A stretch of 64,000 bases of DNA from Hyphomonadaceae bacterium (GCA_947474455.1 CANJIL010000010.1:1-64000); one strand, 5' to 3'. Numbered from the stretch's first letter, positions 18,995 through 28,429 are shown. The notes: generated by a model from the sequence alone, not told the origin. Translations and numbers: made by a program.

Positions 18995-19557
18995 ACAAGC
19001 GCGCCCGCCTCACAACCTGGATCATAGCAGGCGCCTCCCTCAGCATGCTGGGCCTGAGCTTTGCCGCCGAGCCGCTTTATTCGACGTTTTGCCGCATGAC
19101 CGGCTTTGGGGGCACCACGCAGGTGGCGATCGAAGCGCCGAAAACGATTCTCGAACGCCAGGTTCGTGTGATGTTTGACGCCAACGTTGCGCCCGGCGCG
19201 CCGCTGAAGTTCCGTGCCGTGCAGCCGTTCGTCGACCTCAAGCTCGGCGAGAAGATGATGGCCTTTTACGAGGTGACGAACACCTCGGACCAGCCGGTCC
19301 GTGCCATGGCGTCTTACAATGTCGTGCCGGACAAGGTCGGCCTGTATTTCAAGAAGATCGAATGCTTCTGCTTCAAGGAGCAGACCTACCAGCCCGGCAA
19401 AACCGTGACGCTTCCGGTGGTGTTCTTCGTCGATCCCGACATGGCCAAGGACTGGCAGTCGGATGACGTGAGGGGAATAACGCTTTCTTACACTTACTTC
19501 CGTGCGACAGGCCCCCAGGCCTCCGCGCGGCTTGAGGACGCATCCGCGGTCAACTAG
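18991..19557 (+). CDS. ctaG: Cytochrome c oxidase assembly protein CtaG (Cox11 family)
   Basis: 188 aa. One N-terminal transmembrane anchor (about residues 8-28) and a periplasmic copper-binding domain. The Cox11 signature KKIECFCFKEQTYQPG contains the Cys-x-Cys copper site, and AEPLYSTFCRMTGFGGTTQ holds another conserved Cys. Cox11 delivers copper to the CuB centre of subunit I. The stretch DPDMAKDW plus ITLSYTYF completes the family pattern. ATG 18991 overlaps the coxF stop. Confidence 0.96.
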   Translation: MNKRARLTTWIIAGASLSMLGLSFAAEPLYSTFCRMTGFGGTTQVAIEAPKTILERQVRVMFDANVAPGAPLKFRAVQPFVDLKLGEKMMAFYEVTNTSDQPVRAMASYNVVPDKVGLYFKKIECFCFKEQTYQPGKTVTLPVVFFVDPDMAKDWQSDDVRGITLSYTYFRATGPQASARLEDASAVN

Positions 19558-19633
19558 ACCAGCGGTAGAGAGAATTGGACTGCGGGGGCAGAGCGTTAGC
19601 TCCGATTCCCGCGCGGATTGAGAGGCTGGAGCC

Positions 19634-20533
19634 ATGGCAGGCGACGTCAAGCACGACTATCACTTGGTGAAACCCAGCCCGTGGCCGCTGCTCGGCGCCG
19701 CTTCGATATTGGCTATGATGCTCGGCATGGCCGGGTACATGAAGGGTCTGTGGTTCATTCCGCAGCACGCTTGGTGGGGCCCGCTGCCGGGCCTCGTCGC
19801 GCTAATATTTGTGCTGATCGGCTGGTGGGGTGATGTTCTCAAGGAAAGCCGCGCCGGCGACCACAAGGAAGTTGTCCAGATCTCCCTGCGCTACGGCATG
19901 GTGCTGTTCATCGCCTCCGAGGTGATGTTCTTCGTCGCCTGGTTCTGGGAATTCTTCGAGATGGCGATCTACCACACGCTGCGCGCCAACCCAGATCATG
20001 CTGACCTCGCCAACAACCCCGGCCTCGTCGGCTGGTCGGAATGGCCTGTGCCGCAGACGGATGGCACGCGCGTTCATCCATTCGACCCGTTCCACCTGCC
20101 GCTGATCAACACGCTGATCCTGCTGCTGTCTGGCACCACGGTCACCTGGGCGCACCACGCGCTGCAGGCCGGCGACCGCAACAGCGCCAAGATCGGCCTC
20201 CTGCTGACCATTATCCTCGGCCTCTCTTTCACGGCGCTGCAGGTGGTCGAGTATTCGGAAGCCGGCTTCGGCTACGACAAGTCGATCTACGGCTCCGCCT
20301 TCTTCATGGCGACCGGCTTTCACGGCGCGCACGTCGTGATTGGCACGATCATGCTGATGGTGTGTCTCGGGCGCCTGATGGCCGGCGGAATGAAACCGGA
20401 AAAGCACCTCGGGTTCGAATTCGCTGCCTGGTACTGGCACTTCGTGGACGTGGTGTGGCTGTTCCTCTTCGCCTTCGTGTACGTGGCCCCGCATATCGTC
20501 TGGGGTTCGGGCGCGCCAGCCGCGGGACACTGA
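19634..20533 (+). CDS. ctaE: Cytochrome c oxidase subunit III
   Basis: 299 aa, seven transmembrane helices. Recognised by YHLVKPSPWPLLG at the start, RYGMVLFIASEVMFFVAWFW (with the conserved Glu of helix III), LLSGTTVTWAHHAL, GFHGAHVVIGTIML and FAAWYWHFVDVVWLFLF. Subunit III has no redox centre but stabilises subunit I and helps keep the proton pathway active. It follows ctaG after 76 nt with a GGAG-type ribosome site before ATG 19634. Confidence 0.97.
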   Translation: MAGDVKHDYHLVKPSPWPLLGAASILAMMLGMAGYMKGLWFIPQHAWWGPLPGLVALIFVLIGWWGDVLKESRAGDHKEVVQISLRYGMVLFIASEVMFFVAWFWEFFEMAIYHTLRANPDHADLANNPGLVGWSEWPVPQTDGTRVHPFDPFHLPLINTLILLLSGTTVTWAHHALQAGDRNSAKIGLLLTIILGLSFTALQVVEYSEAGFGYDKSIYGSAFFMATGFHGAHVVIGTIMLMVCLGRLMAGGMKPEKHLGFEFAAWYWHFVDVVWLFLFAFVYVAPHIVWGSGAPAAGH

Positions 20534-20544
20534 GGCATCTGGTC

Positions 20545-21183
20545 ATGAGCAGGAAGGCGGCCCTGATCGGCTTCCTGGTTGTCCAGGTAATCACGGTCGT
20601 TCTGTGGGTCACCGCCGTATTGCCCCTGATGCAGCCGAATGGCCCGCCTTTCATTGGCACGGCCGACGAGACATTCACCGGTCGCATCTTCTCGGCCTTG
20701 TCGTTCAACTTTCGCTCCGGCGAAACCTCGCTCATCTCGCCGCGCTTCAACCCCGCGGGCCCGCTCCTATGGGCCAGCCTGCTGATGCTCGCAGCAGGCG
20801 CCGCCGGTTTTGTGAGCCTCCAGATGTTCCGGCTGGGCAGGACTTGGATCAGCGTCGGGCTTGCGGCAGTGGCTTTGATGCTTGGTCTCGGCGGCATCTG
20901 GTTCATCGTCGAACAGTGGTCAGGCGACACGATGTTCGGTGCGGGCTCCGTAGGGCCGCTCTGGCTTTACGCGATGGCGCGCGCTTTCCTGCTCCAGTTC
21001 TTCATCGGCTTTGTGCTGCTGGCCCTGTCCATCGTGACCGTGATCGCTGGTTTTGCGACGAAAGAGCGTCCGCTCGGCTTCCACGTTGTCGCACTCAACT
21101 GGGTCGTCGTTGCTGTGGTGTGGGTCGTAACCTATCTGGCGTTGTATCTGGCGCCGTCACTTTCGGCGGGTGCCACAGCCTGA
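20545..21183 (+). CDS. Uncharacterised membrane protein resembling a degenerate COX III C-terminal half
   Basis: 212 aa with about five hydrophobic helices. I did not recognise a named family. Its last 28 residues align without gaps to the end of ctaE: LGFHVVALNWVVVAVVWVVT against LGFEFAAWYWHFVDVVWLFL, both ending YxAP, with about 12 of 28 positions identical. The preceding helix (ARAFLLQFFIGFVLLAL) resembles the CtaE segment TGFHGAHVVIGTIML. The conserved His and Asp of subunit III are replaced (YWHFVD becomes NWVVVA). It lies 11 nt after ctaE and 7 nt before the DUF983 gene. It may be a duplicated subunit III turned structural or assembly protein; ordinary helix resemblance is the alternative. 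Confidence 0.7.
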   Translation: MSRKAALIGFLVVQVITVVLWVTAVLPLMQPNGPPFIGTADETFTGRIFSALSFNFRSGETSLISPRFNPAGPLLWASLLMLAAGAAGFVSLQMFRLGRTWISVGLAAVALMLGLGGIWFIVEQWSGDTMFGAGSVGPLWLYAMARAFLLQFFIGFVLLALSIVTVIAGFATKERPLGFHVVALNWVVVAVVWVVTYLALYLAPSLSAGATA

Positions 21184-21190
21184 GGTCTTT

Positions 21191-21559
21191 ATGGCCGTTT
21201 CCGCTGCCACTGCCGGCCTGAAGTGCCGCTGCCCGAACTGCGGCGAGGGCCGTGTGTATCGCGGCTTTCTGACCTTCAAGGAACGATGTGACGCGTGCGG
21301 GGCCGATCTCACCATCGCGGACGCCGGCGACGGGCCTGCCTTTTTTGTGATGTTCGCGGCGCTGATCATTATTGCGCCGTCAGCGATGTTTTTCGAATTT
21401 GCCATCCGGCCGCCGGGATGGGTTCACATCCTCATCTGGCCGCCGCTGACGCTCGCCTTCTGCTTGCTTCTGCTTCGTCCCATCAAGGCGTTGCTGTTCG
21501 CCCTGCAATGGAAGCACAAGGCGGGCGAGGGCCGCGTAGCCGATTCCGCGCAGGAGTAG
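21191..21559 (+). CDS. DUF983 family zinc-ribbon membrane protein
   Basis: 122 aa. Two CxxC pairs (CPNCGEG and CDACGAD) form a probable zinc ribbon at about residues 13-40, followed by two transmembrane helices (about 52-72 and 77-97). DUF983 genes lie between ctaE and the SURF1 gene in many Alphaproteobacteria, suggesting a role in oxidase biogenesis, though none has been shown as far as I know. The start is ATG 21191, giving a short N-terminus right before the first CxxC. Confidence 0.9.
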   Translation: MAVSAATAGLKCRCPNCGEGRVYRGFLTFKERCDACGADLTIADAGDGPAFFVMFAALIIIAPSAMFFEFAIRPPGWVHILIWPPLTLAFCLLLLRPIKALLFALQWKHKAGEGRVADSAQE

Positions 21560-21591
21560 GCCGCGGACGATCGGCGGGCTAAACTCGGTTG

Positions 21592-22299
21592 ATGTATTTC
21601 CGTCCCTTTCCGATCCTTACGATCATTGCCGCGCCTATGTTGGCCGCGCTCATCTCACTGGGCTTCTGGCAGAGCCAGCGGGCGGGCTGGAAGGCGGGCC
21701 TGATTGTACAATTTGAGGAGGCGTTGAAGGCGACTCCGCAACCGCCAGAAGTCGTTCTCTGCGCAGATACGCCCCAGCCAGGCGCGGTCGTGGCGCCGCC
21801 ACAGGCGAGTGGGCCATCCCTCCGCATATTCGGTCACGACGCCGCGGGGACAGCAGGCTGGCGGCTGTTTCAGGCGGTCCAACTGTCTTGTGGCGCTGTG
21901 CTGGCGGAAACCGGGTTCGAGGCTATCTCCATAGGCGGACCAGGTGGCGTGCCGCCTGCTACAACACCAAAGGCGGCGCCAGACCGCTTCCTGGTCGAGC
22001 TCTGGCCTGAGAAGCCGCTGATGGCTGCCCCGAACTCACCCGCCACCAATGAATGGCATTGGTTCGACGCGCCCGTGATGACGTCCACGCAGGGCGCAGC
22101 ATTCCTTAACGTGGCCTTCATCCTCACCCCACTGGCCGGCACCCCCGATTTCCTCACCCGTACGCCGCCCGAAAGCCACATCGGTTATGCGGTGACCTGG
22201 TTCGGGATGGCGATTGCTTTCGCTGTGATATACGCCCTGCTTCATGCGCGGGCGGGCCGTCTGCGCTTTGGACCCAGCAAGGACGCGACCAAGGAATGA
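21592..22299 (+). CDS. SURF1 family cytochrome oxidase biogenesis protein
   Basis: 235 aa. Two terminal transmembrane helices (about residues 8-27 and 200-218) enclose a periplasmic domain, the SURF1/Shy1 layout. The family end motif is clear: ESHIGYAVTWFGMAIAFAVI. LGFWQSQRAGWK at the start is also typical. SURF1 helps insert heme A into subunit I. The protein is diverged in the middle, as usual for this family. TTG 21589 is in frame just before ATG 21592. Its stop overlaps the thrC start (ATGA). Confidence 0.9.
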   Translation: MYFRPFPILTIIAAPMLAALISLGFWQSQRAGWKAGLIVQFEEALKATPQPPEVVLCADTPQPGAVVAPPQASGPSLRIFGHDAAGTAGWRLFQAVQLSCGAVLAETGFEAISIGGPGGVPPATTPKAAPDRFLVELWPEKPLMAAPNSPATNEWHWFDAPVMTSTQGAAFLNVAFILTPLAGTPDFLTRTPPESHIGYAVTWFGMAIAFAVIYALLHARAGRLRFGPSKDATKE

Positions 22300-23684
22300 A
22301 ATACGTCTCCACCCGCGGCAATGCCGAGCCCGTCGACTTCGTCTCGGCGAGCCTGACGGGACTTGCGCCCGACGGCGGCCTGTTCAGCCCGGTAACCTTC
22401 CCGCAGATCGAACGACCCGATGCGACGGCAACCTATATCGAGACCGCCACGAGTATCCTGGCTGCCTTCGCGGGGAGCAGCCTGCCGGAACAGGCGATCC
22501 GTGAAATGGCCGTTCGCGCCTATGCGCCTTTCGCTCACCAGTCCGTCGCGCCGCTGACCGAAGTCGGTCCCGGCCGTTGGATGCTCGAACTCCATCACGG
22601 CCCCACGCTCGCCTTCAAGGATGTGGCGATGCGCCTGATCGCGCAGCTTTACGACCACATTCTCGGCCAGCGTGGCGAACGGATGACGATCCTCTGCGCC
22701 ACGTCTGGCGACACCGGCGGCGCGGCGGCGTCTGCCTTCGCCGGATCGAAGCATGTCGACATCGTGATCCTGCATCCGCTCGATCGCATATCACCGACGC
22801 AGCGTCTGTTCATGACCGCCACAGGCGCCGACAACGTCCACAACTTCGCTCTCGAAGGGGATTTCGACGGCACGCAGGCGATACTGAAACTGCTGCTTGC
22901 CGACGATCAGTTCCGCCGCCGCACGCGGCTCGCCGCGGTCAACTCGATCAACTGGGTCCGCGTCGCAGCACAGAGCGTCTACTTTGCGCAGGCCCAGGCT
23001 CAGCTTGGCCACGATCGCAACATCCGTTTCGTTGTGCCCACAGGCAACTTCGGAGACGCTCTGGCGGGTTATGTCGCCTCGCGCTGCGGCCTTCTCAAAA
23101 GTCTCGACATCGTGTCGGCCGTGAACGCAAACGATGCGATGGCGCGCCTGCTTGCAGGTATGCCGCTGACGAAGGGCGAAACCGCCGCCACCCTCAGCCC
23201 AGCCATGGACATCCAGCTTCCCTCGAACTTTGAACGCCTTCTGTTCGAGGCCGCTGGCCGTGATGGAGCCGCAGTTGCATCCGTCTACGCATCGCTCGCC
23301 GCAAAGGGCGAGGCGCCGCTGCCCAAGGCAGCAGCTACAAGCCTTGACGCTATGGGCCTGTCGGCAGAGCGCGTCAGCGATCACCAGACGATCGACGAGA
23401 TGAAGCGCGCCTACGCCGAAACCGGCTGGATCGTCTGCCCGCACACCGCCGTCGGCCTCGCTGCCGCCCGCCGTAGCCGCCACGTCGATGGCCCGGTCGT
23501 CACGCTTGCGACGGCGCACGCCGCCAAGTTTCCCGAAACAGTAAAGCGAGCGCTGGGCATCGATCTTGGCCTGCCGGATCGCGCCAGCGAGTTCACATCG
23601 CGCCCCGAGAAGTTCGACACCGGACCGATGAGCGCCGATTTCGTCCGTCAGCGTGTCGACTCCATTGTCGCAAAGGCCGATTGA
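22296..23684 (+). CDS. thrC: Threonine synthase
   Basis: 462 aa, type 2 (class I, E. coli/yeast-like) threonine synthase converting O-phosphohomoserine to threonine with PLP. MKYVSTRGNAEPVDF starts the protein; LHHGPTLAFKDVAMRL carries the PLP lysine; CATSGDTGGAAASAF and VPTGNFGDALAGYVA are the phosphate and cofactor loops. It sits between SURF1 and an M16 peptidase, the common alphaproteobacterial neighbourhood, and overlaps both genes by 4 and 1 nt. Confidence 0.97.
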   Translation: MKYVSTRGNAEPVDFVSASLTGLAPDGGLFSPVTFPQIERPDATATYIETATSILAAFAGSSLPEQAIREMAVRAYAPFAHQSVAPLTEVGPGRWMLELHHGPTLAFKDVAMRLIAQLYDHILGQRGERMTILCATSGDTGGAAASAFAGSKHVDIVILHPLDRISPTQRLFMTATGADNVHNFALEGDFDGTQAILKLLLADDQFRRRTRLAAVNSINWVRVAAQSVYFAQAQAQLGHDRNIRFVVPTGNFGDALAGYVASRCGLLKSLDIVSAVNANDAMARLLAGMPLTKGETAATLSPAMDIQLPSNFERLLFEAAGRDGAAVASVYASLAAKGEAPLPKAAATSLDAMGLSAERVSDHQTIDEMKRAYAETGWIVCPHTAVGLAAARRSRHVDGPVVTLATAHAAKFPETVKRALGIDLGLPDRASEFTSRPEKFDTGPMSADFVRQRVDSIVAKAD

Positions 23685-24946
23685 TGGCTGACGTCCGCGA
23701 GGTCATCACATTGCCGAATGGCGCGCGTGTCGTGTTCGACGCGATGCCCAACCTGCGCACGTCTGCCGTCGGCGTCTTCCTCGCCGCCGGCGCGCGGCAC
23801 GAGTCCGACGAACGCAACGGCCTCGCGCATTTCCTCGAACACATGGCGTTCAAGAGCGCCAGCGGCCTCAGCGCACGCGAGATCGCCGAAGCCGTCGAAG
23901 CCCGCGGCGGCGTCATGAACGCATCCACCGGCTACGAACTTACCAACTACTTCGTCCGTTGCCTCGCGCCCGATGCGCCGGACATGCTGGACGTCGCCCT
24001 GGCGCTCGCCTTCGGCCCCGACCATCCCCCCGAAGAGATCGAACGGGAGAAGGGCGTCGTCCGCCAGGAGATCGGCGAAGCCGCCGACCAGCCCGACGAC
24101 CTCGTCTTCGAACTGGCGCAGATGGCCAGTTATCCCGACCATCCGCTCGGCCGGCCCATCCTGGGCACAGAACAGACGCTCGACACGATCGGACGCGACG
24201 ATCTCGTCGGCTTCGGCCTCCGCAACTACTCGCCCCAGCGCACGGTCATCTCCGTCGCCGGCCGGTTCGACCGCGATGCCGTGCTGGGCGTGGTGAACCG
24301 CTGGCTCGCCTCGCGCAACGGCGACCCGGCGCCGAAAGCAATCGCTCCCGCCGACGGCGCAGCAGCCCTCCGCACCGAAACGCGCAAGCTCGAGCAGAGC
24401 CACATCGTTCTCGCCCGCCGCACCGTCTCCGCTACATCGCCCGACCGTTTCGCCGCGCGCATCTTCGCGGAAATCTTCGGCGGCGGCATGGCCTCGCGCC
24501 TGTTCCAGGACGTGCGCGAGGCGAGGGGGCTCGCCTACACGATCGACGCTTCCTGCGACCAGCATTCCGATTGCGGCCGCATCTCCGTCTATGCCGGCTG
24601 CGATGCAAAAGACGCCGCCGAAGTCGTGAGGATCACGCAGGATATCTGGGCCGATCTTGCCACAGCCGGTCCCACCGAAGTCGAACTCGCCCGCGCCAAG
24701 GCCATCGCCGCCGCGCAGTTCGCCATGTCCGCAGAAGCCCCCGCCGCTCGCGCCGGATCGGCCGCATACGAACTTCTTACATTCGACCGGCTCGTCAGCG
24801 TGGAGGAAGTTCTGGGCTATATCGACGCCGTGACGATTGCCGACGTTCGCGGGGTCGCTGCTAAATCCCTATCGAATCCGGGCATCGCCTCCGCCGTCGG
24901 CCCAAAGGCTGGACTTGCCGCCGCCGAGGCGTTTGTCTCCGCGTGA
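23684..24946 (+). CDS. M16-family zinc peptidase (mitochondrial processing peptidase-like)
   Basis: 420 aa, size of the single-unit M16B peptidases. The inverted zinc motif HFLEHMAFK (HxxEH) is at about residue 48, with the second zinc Glu in the EEIEREKGVVRQEIGE region about 75 residues on. GGGMASRLFQDVREARGLAY is the conserved C-terminal-half segment. Bacterial members close to thrC are related to the beta subunit of mitochondrial processing peptidase; substrates are not known. It starts inside the thrC stop (TGATG). Confidence 0.94.
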   Translation: MADVREVITLPNGARVVFDAMPNLRTSAVGVFLAAGARHESDERNGLAHFLEHMAFKSASGLSAREIAEAVEARGGVMNASTGYELTNYFVRCLAPDAPDMLDVALALAFGPDHPPEEIEREKGVVRQEIGEAADQPDDLVFELAQMASYPDHPLGRPILGTEQTLDTIGRDDLVGFGLRNYSPQRTVISVAGRFDRDAVLGVVNRWLASRNGDPAPKAIAPADGAAALRTETRKLEQSHIVLARRTVSATSPDRFAARIFAEIFGGGMASRLFQDVREARGLAYTIDASCDQHSDCGRISVYAGCDAKDAAEVVRITQDIWADLATAGPTEVELARAKAIAAAQFAMSAEAPAARAGSAAYELLTFDRLVSVEEVLGYIDAVTIADVRGVAAKSLSNPGIASAVGPKAGLAAAEAFVSA

Positions 24947-24965
24947 CTCGATTTTCCGGGGCGAC

Positions 24966-26036
24966 ATGAACCAGCTTGCAGCCAACACGTCGGTGCCCGT
25001 CCGGGCAGCCCTCTGGTCGTGGAACGCGGCTGACGCTGTGCTCACCATCCGCGCCGAGCCGGGCGGCCCCTTGGCCTCGCTCGACGGATCATGGGCGCTC
25101 GAACTCCTGCTGGAGCAGTTCGACGGCCTCGCGCGCAACCGCATCGCCAGCCCGCTGAACTCCGGCTGCCCCGGTGATCCCATCGACATCCGCGTCACGC
25201 TGCTCGACGGTCGCCCCGCGCACTTCTTCGGCGCCTTCCATGACCGCGGGCTCGCCCGTGGCCTAATCGTCCCTGCAGAAGCAGGTGCCCGCCTCCTTCA
25301 CGGCGAGAGCAATGTCGAGCCCGTCTTCCAGCCCATCCGCCGCCTCGACACGCTTGAGGTCGCCGGCTTTGAAGCCCTCGCTCGCTTCCGCGCGCCCGAC
25401 GGCCAGCTGGTCGGCGCTGACACGCTCGTTGGCCTCGGCGGCGACACGGACTGGAGCGCCATCGCCCCCGTCATGCTGGAAAGGTCCGCCTGCGCGTTGG
25501 CTGATCTCCGCGGGCAGGGTCATGACGTCTTCATGCAGGTGAACCTGTCCGCCGCCGAACTCGCGCGGCCGCTTCTTGTCGAGGAGGTCGCCGCCCTCAT
25601 TCGCGACGCCAAGCTTCCCCACGGCGTCTTGCGCGTCGAACTCACGGAGCAGGCCGCCCTGCGGGATTTCGAAGGCGCACTCGGCGCGCTCGCTGCCTTC
25701 CGCGCCGCCGGCGCCGGCATCGTGCTTGACGATTTCGGGGCAGGGCACTCGTCCTTCGCCTGGCTGGCCGAGATCCCCGCCGACGGCGTGAAGCTCGACC
25801 CCAAACTCTCCCGCATGGTTCGCCAGCCACGCGCCTGCCGCATCATCACGGCGCTCTCCGGTCTCATCCGCAGCCTCGGCATGAGCGTCACCGCTGAAGG
25901 CATCGAAGATCCCGCCGTCGCAGGCGAACTCCACGCCATCGGCTGCGACTTCGTGCAGGGCTACGCCTACGACATGCCCCTTCGCCTGCAGGATATCGCG
26001 GTTGCATTCGACCCGCTGGAGGTTGCGAAACAGTGA
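24966..26036 (+). CDS. EAL-domain cyclic-di-GMP phosphodiesterase
   Basis: 356 aa. The first ~110 residues form an undefined, possibly PAS-like sensory part. The EAL domain follows: EPVFQPIRRL, FEALARF (the EAL signature), QVNLSAAEL, RVELTEQA, LDDFGAGHSSF, VKLDPKLS, VTAEGIED and GCDFVQGYA. The metal and catalytic residues of active EAL enzymes (Glu of EAL, Asn, Glu, Asp-Asp, Lys, Glu) all appear kept, so I expect hydrolysis of c-di-GMP. No GGDEF domain or transmembrane helix is visible, implying a cytosolic enzyme. It follows the M16 gene by 19 nt. Confidence 0.9.
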   Translation: MNQLAANTSVPVRAALWSWNAADAVLTIRAEPGGPLASLDGSWALELLLEQFDGLARNRIASPLNSGCPGDPIDIRVTLLDGRPAHFFGAFHDRGLARGLIVPAEAGARLLHGESNVEPVFQPIRRLDTLEVAGFEALARFRAPDGQLVGADTLVGLGGDTDWSAIAPVMLERSACALADLRGQGHDVFMQVNLSAAELARPLLVEEVAALIRDAKLPHGVLRVELTEQAALRDFEGALGALAAFRAAGAGIVLDDFGAGHSSFAWLAEIPADGVKLDPKLSRMVRQPRACRIITALSGLIRSLGMSVTAEGIEDPAVAGELHAIGCDFVQGYAYDMPLRLQDIAVAFDPLEVAKQ

Positions 26037-26299
26037 CGCATTGGACCCAAACGCCAATGCTCGCGCAAATGGCGGGGTTGTTGCTCGTCGGCTTAGGCTG
26101 CATCGCCTTGTTTGTCTGGCAGCAGCTAACAGGAGAGGTTTGGATCCAGCCGCCGTGGCGTCTTCGGCGTCGACTAATGCTCCGTAAGGACTCACCGTGG
26201 TTGTTCTGGTCGGCTCAAGCGCTGACTGGGTTGATCATCGTCGTTTCGTTCGGATTGCTTATTTTGCTGATAAACCAAGTCATGTCCGTGGATTCCTAG
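26033..26299 (+). CDS. Small two-helix membrane protein, unknown function
   Basis: 88 aa from GTG 26033, which overlaps the EAL gene stop (GTGA). Two hydrophobic helices (about residues 10-28 and 58-81) flank a basic loop (RLRRRLMLRK). The base composition is less GC-rich than its neighbours. I recognise no family. The stop overlap argues it is a translated, coupled gene and perhaps a membrane partner of the phosphodiesterase, but this is inference. Confidence 0.55.
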   Translation: MTHWTQTPMLAQMAGLLLVGLGCIALFVWQQLTGEVWIQPPWRLRRRLMLRKDSPWLFWSAQALTGLIIVVSFGLLILLINQVMSVDS

Positions 26300-26315
26300 T
26301 TGGCAGAGACTAGCA

Positions 26316-26765
26316 TCAGTCCGGGATCTCCGGCGTCACCAGCTTCGCGAGATATTCCAGCGACTCCTGCCAGCCGAGATAGCAGCCCTCCAGCGGTATC
26401 GCCTCCGGCACATTCGTCTGCTCGATGCGTAGCTCAGTGCCCACCATCACCTTCTTCAGCATTACGGTCACCACCATCTCGCCCGGCATGTTCGGGTCGT
26501 CGAACGTATCCGCGTAGACCACCCGCTCGCCGGGCACGAGGTCGAGGAACTTGCCCGTCCACGAATGGCCGTTGCCGGTCGAGAAGTTGGCGAAAGACAT
26601 CTTGTATGCGCCGCCCACTTTGGGGTCGTAGCTGTGCACCTTGCAGGTGAACCCATTCGGCGGCAGCCACCGCGCCTTGGCGTCCGCGTCGACAAAGGCC
26701 TTGTAGACTTTCTCCGGCTTGGTCGGCAGCCCGCGGTGAAGGCGCACAGTGCGGTCGGTGGTCAT
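26316..26765 (-). CDS. SRPBCC (AHSA1-type START-like) domain protein
   Basis: 149 aa, one SRPBCC fold. RLHRGLPTKPEKVYKAFVDADAKARWLPP is the family N-terminus, and the end ILEGCYLGWQESLEYLAKL-like helix (EGCYLGWQESLEYLAKLVTP) is the usual closing helix. Proteins of this type bind small hydrophobic ligands or act as Aha1-like activators; no specific role can be given. AAGGAG lies 6 nt upstream of ATG 26765, which decides this start against a longer frame. It is convergent with the small membrane protein gene. Confidence 0.9.
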   Translation of the reverse strand: MTTDRTVRLHRGLPTKPEKVYKAFVDADAKARWLPPNGFTCKVHSYDPKVGGAYKMSFANFSTGNGHSWTGKFLDLVPGERVVYADTFDDPNMPGEMVVTVMLKKVMVGTELRIEQTNVPEAIPLEGCYLGWQESLEYLAKLVTPEIPD

Positions 26766-26911
26766 CGCTTTCTCCTTGTTCTTGCAGCTTGTGCCTTTAA
26801 GACGTGCGGCAGATGCTCGATCCGACAAGGGCAGGCGCGGTTTTGACAGCCCGGGGTGACGCCCCGTCGAAACCCCGCTAAAAGCCCAAAAGCACCCCGT
26901 TCGAGGACGCT

Positions 26912-28429
26912 ATGGCAGACCGCAAACCTTACGTGATTTCAGGCCGCACCGGCGACTGGGAAGTTGTCATGGGGCTCGAAGTCCATGCGCAGGTGGCATC
27001 GAATTCGAAGCTGTTCTCCGGTGCCGCCACCGCCTTCGGCAACGACCCGAACACTAACGTCTCGCTGGTTGACGCGGCCATGCCCGGCATGCTGCCGGTG
27101 ATCAACAAGTTCTGCGTCGAGCAGGCCGTGAAAACCGGCCTCGGGATCAACGCGAAGATCTGCAACTGGTCGCGCTTCGACCGGAAGAACTATTTCTATC
27201 CCGACCTGCCGCAAGGCTATCAGATCTCGCAGTTCAAATCCCCCATCGTCGGAGAGGGCGCCATCGATGTGGATGCGGACGAGGGCTACACCTTCACGGT
27301 AGGCATCGAGCGCCTGCACCTCGAACAGGATGCCGGCAAGTCGATCCACGATCTCGATCCCAACGCGACCTATGTCGACCTCAACCGGTCGGGCGTTGCG
27401 CTCATGGAAATCGTGTCGCGCCCGGACATCCGCTCGCCCGCGGAAGCCGCAGCCTACGTCAAGAAGCTGCGCTCGATCCTCATCGCCCTCGGCACATGCG
27501 ATGGCGACATGGAGAAGGGCAATCTGCGCGCGGACGTGAACGTCTCCGTCTGCCGCCCCGGCGGCTACGATCATTACAAGGAGACCGGAAGTTTCGAGAA
27601 ACTCGGCACGCGCTGCGAGATCAAGAACGTCAACTCGTTCCGCTTCATCCAGATGGCGGCCGAGTTCGAAGCGCGCCGCCAGGTCGACATTCTCGAAGAC
27701 GGCGGCAAGATTGACCAGGAGACGCGCCTCTACAACGCGGACAAGGACGAGACGCGCTCCATGCGTTCGAAGGAGGATGCGCACGACTACCGCTACTTCC
27801 CTGACCCCGACCTGCTGCCGCTCGAGCTCACGGGTGAATACGTCGCCAGCATCAGGGCAAAGCTGCCTGAACTGCCTGACCAGAAGCGCGCGCGTTTCGT
27901 GAAAGATTACGGCCTCAAGGAATACGACGCCTGCGTCATCGCCAGCGATGCTGAAAAAGCCGCCTACTTCGAAGCCGTCGCAAAGGGCAGGGACGCGCGC
28001 CTCGCCGCCAACTGGGTGACGCAGGACCTCTTCGGCTATCTGAACAAGGAAGGCCTCGAACTCTCGCAATCGCCAATCAGCGCCGAACAACTCGGCGGCC
28101 TGATCTGTCTGATCGCCGACAACACGATCTCGGGCAAGATCGCCAAGGACGTCTTCCAGAAGATGATCGCCACCGGTGATGCCGCTGCGAAGATCGTCGA
28201 GCGTGAAGGCCTCAAGCAGGTCACCGATACTGGCGCAATCGAGAAGGTCATCGACGAAGTCATCGCTGCGAACCCGAAACAGGTTCAGGAGATCAAGGAC
28301 CAGCGCGCGGCCGGCCACGAGAAACCGAAGACGCTCGGCTGGTTCGTCGGCCAGATTATGAAGGCCTCCAGCGGCAAAGCGAACCCCGCCGCTGTCAACG
28401 AGATCCTGACTAAGAAGCTGGGCCTCTAG
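26912..28429 (+). CDS. gatB: Aspartyl/glutamyl-tRNA amidotransferase subunit B
   Basis: 505 aa, full length. GatB is the kinase/transamidase subunit that activates Glu-tRNA(Gln) or Asp-tRNA(Asn). Motifs: [12 protein letters not shown] near residue 17, [42 protein letters not shown] and [12 protein letters not shown]. The C-terminal YqeY/tail domain ([20 protein letters not shown]) is complete. gatC and gatA are not next to it, so they must lie elsewhere. Confidence 0.98.
   Translation: MADRKPYVISGRTGDWEVVMGLEVHAQVASNSKLFSGAATAFGNDPNTNVSLVDAAMPGMLPVINKFCVEQAVKTGLGINAKICNWSRFDRKNYFYPDLPQGYQISQFKSPIVGEGAIDVDADEGYTFTVGIERLHLEQDAGKSIHDLDPNATYVDLNRSGVALMEIVSRPDIRSPAEAAAYVKKLRSILIALGTCDGDMEKGNLRADVNVSVCRPGGYDHYKETGSFEKLGTRCEIKNVNSFRFIQMAAEFEARRQVDILEDGGKIDQETRLYNADKDETRSMRSKEDAHDYRYFPDPDLLPLELTGEYVASIRAKLPELPDQKRARFVKDYGLKEYDACVIASDAEKAAYFEAVAKGRDARLAANWVTQDLFGYLNKEGLELSQSPISAEQLGGLICLIADNTISGKIAKDVFQKMIATGDAAAKIVEREGLKQVTDTGAIEKVIDEVIAANPKQVQEIKDQRAAGHEKPKTLGWFVGQIMKASSGKANPAAVNEILTKKLGL

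Noticed and set aside
20041-21183. 380-codon open frame covering the end of ctaE and the COX3-like gene
   Set aside because: Its first half is an out-of-frame reading of ctaE; only the part from ATG 20545 is free of that overlap and has membrane-protein character.
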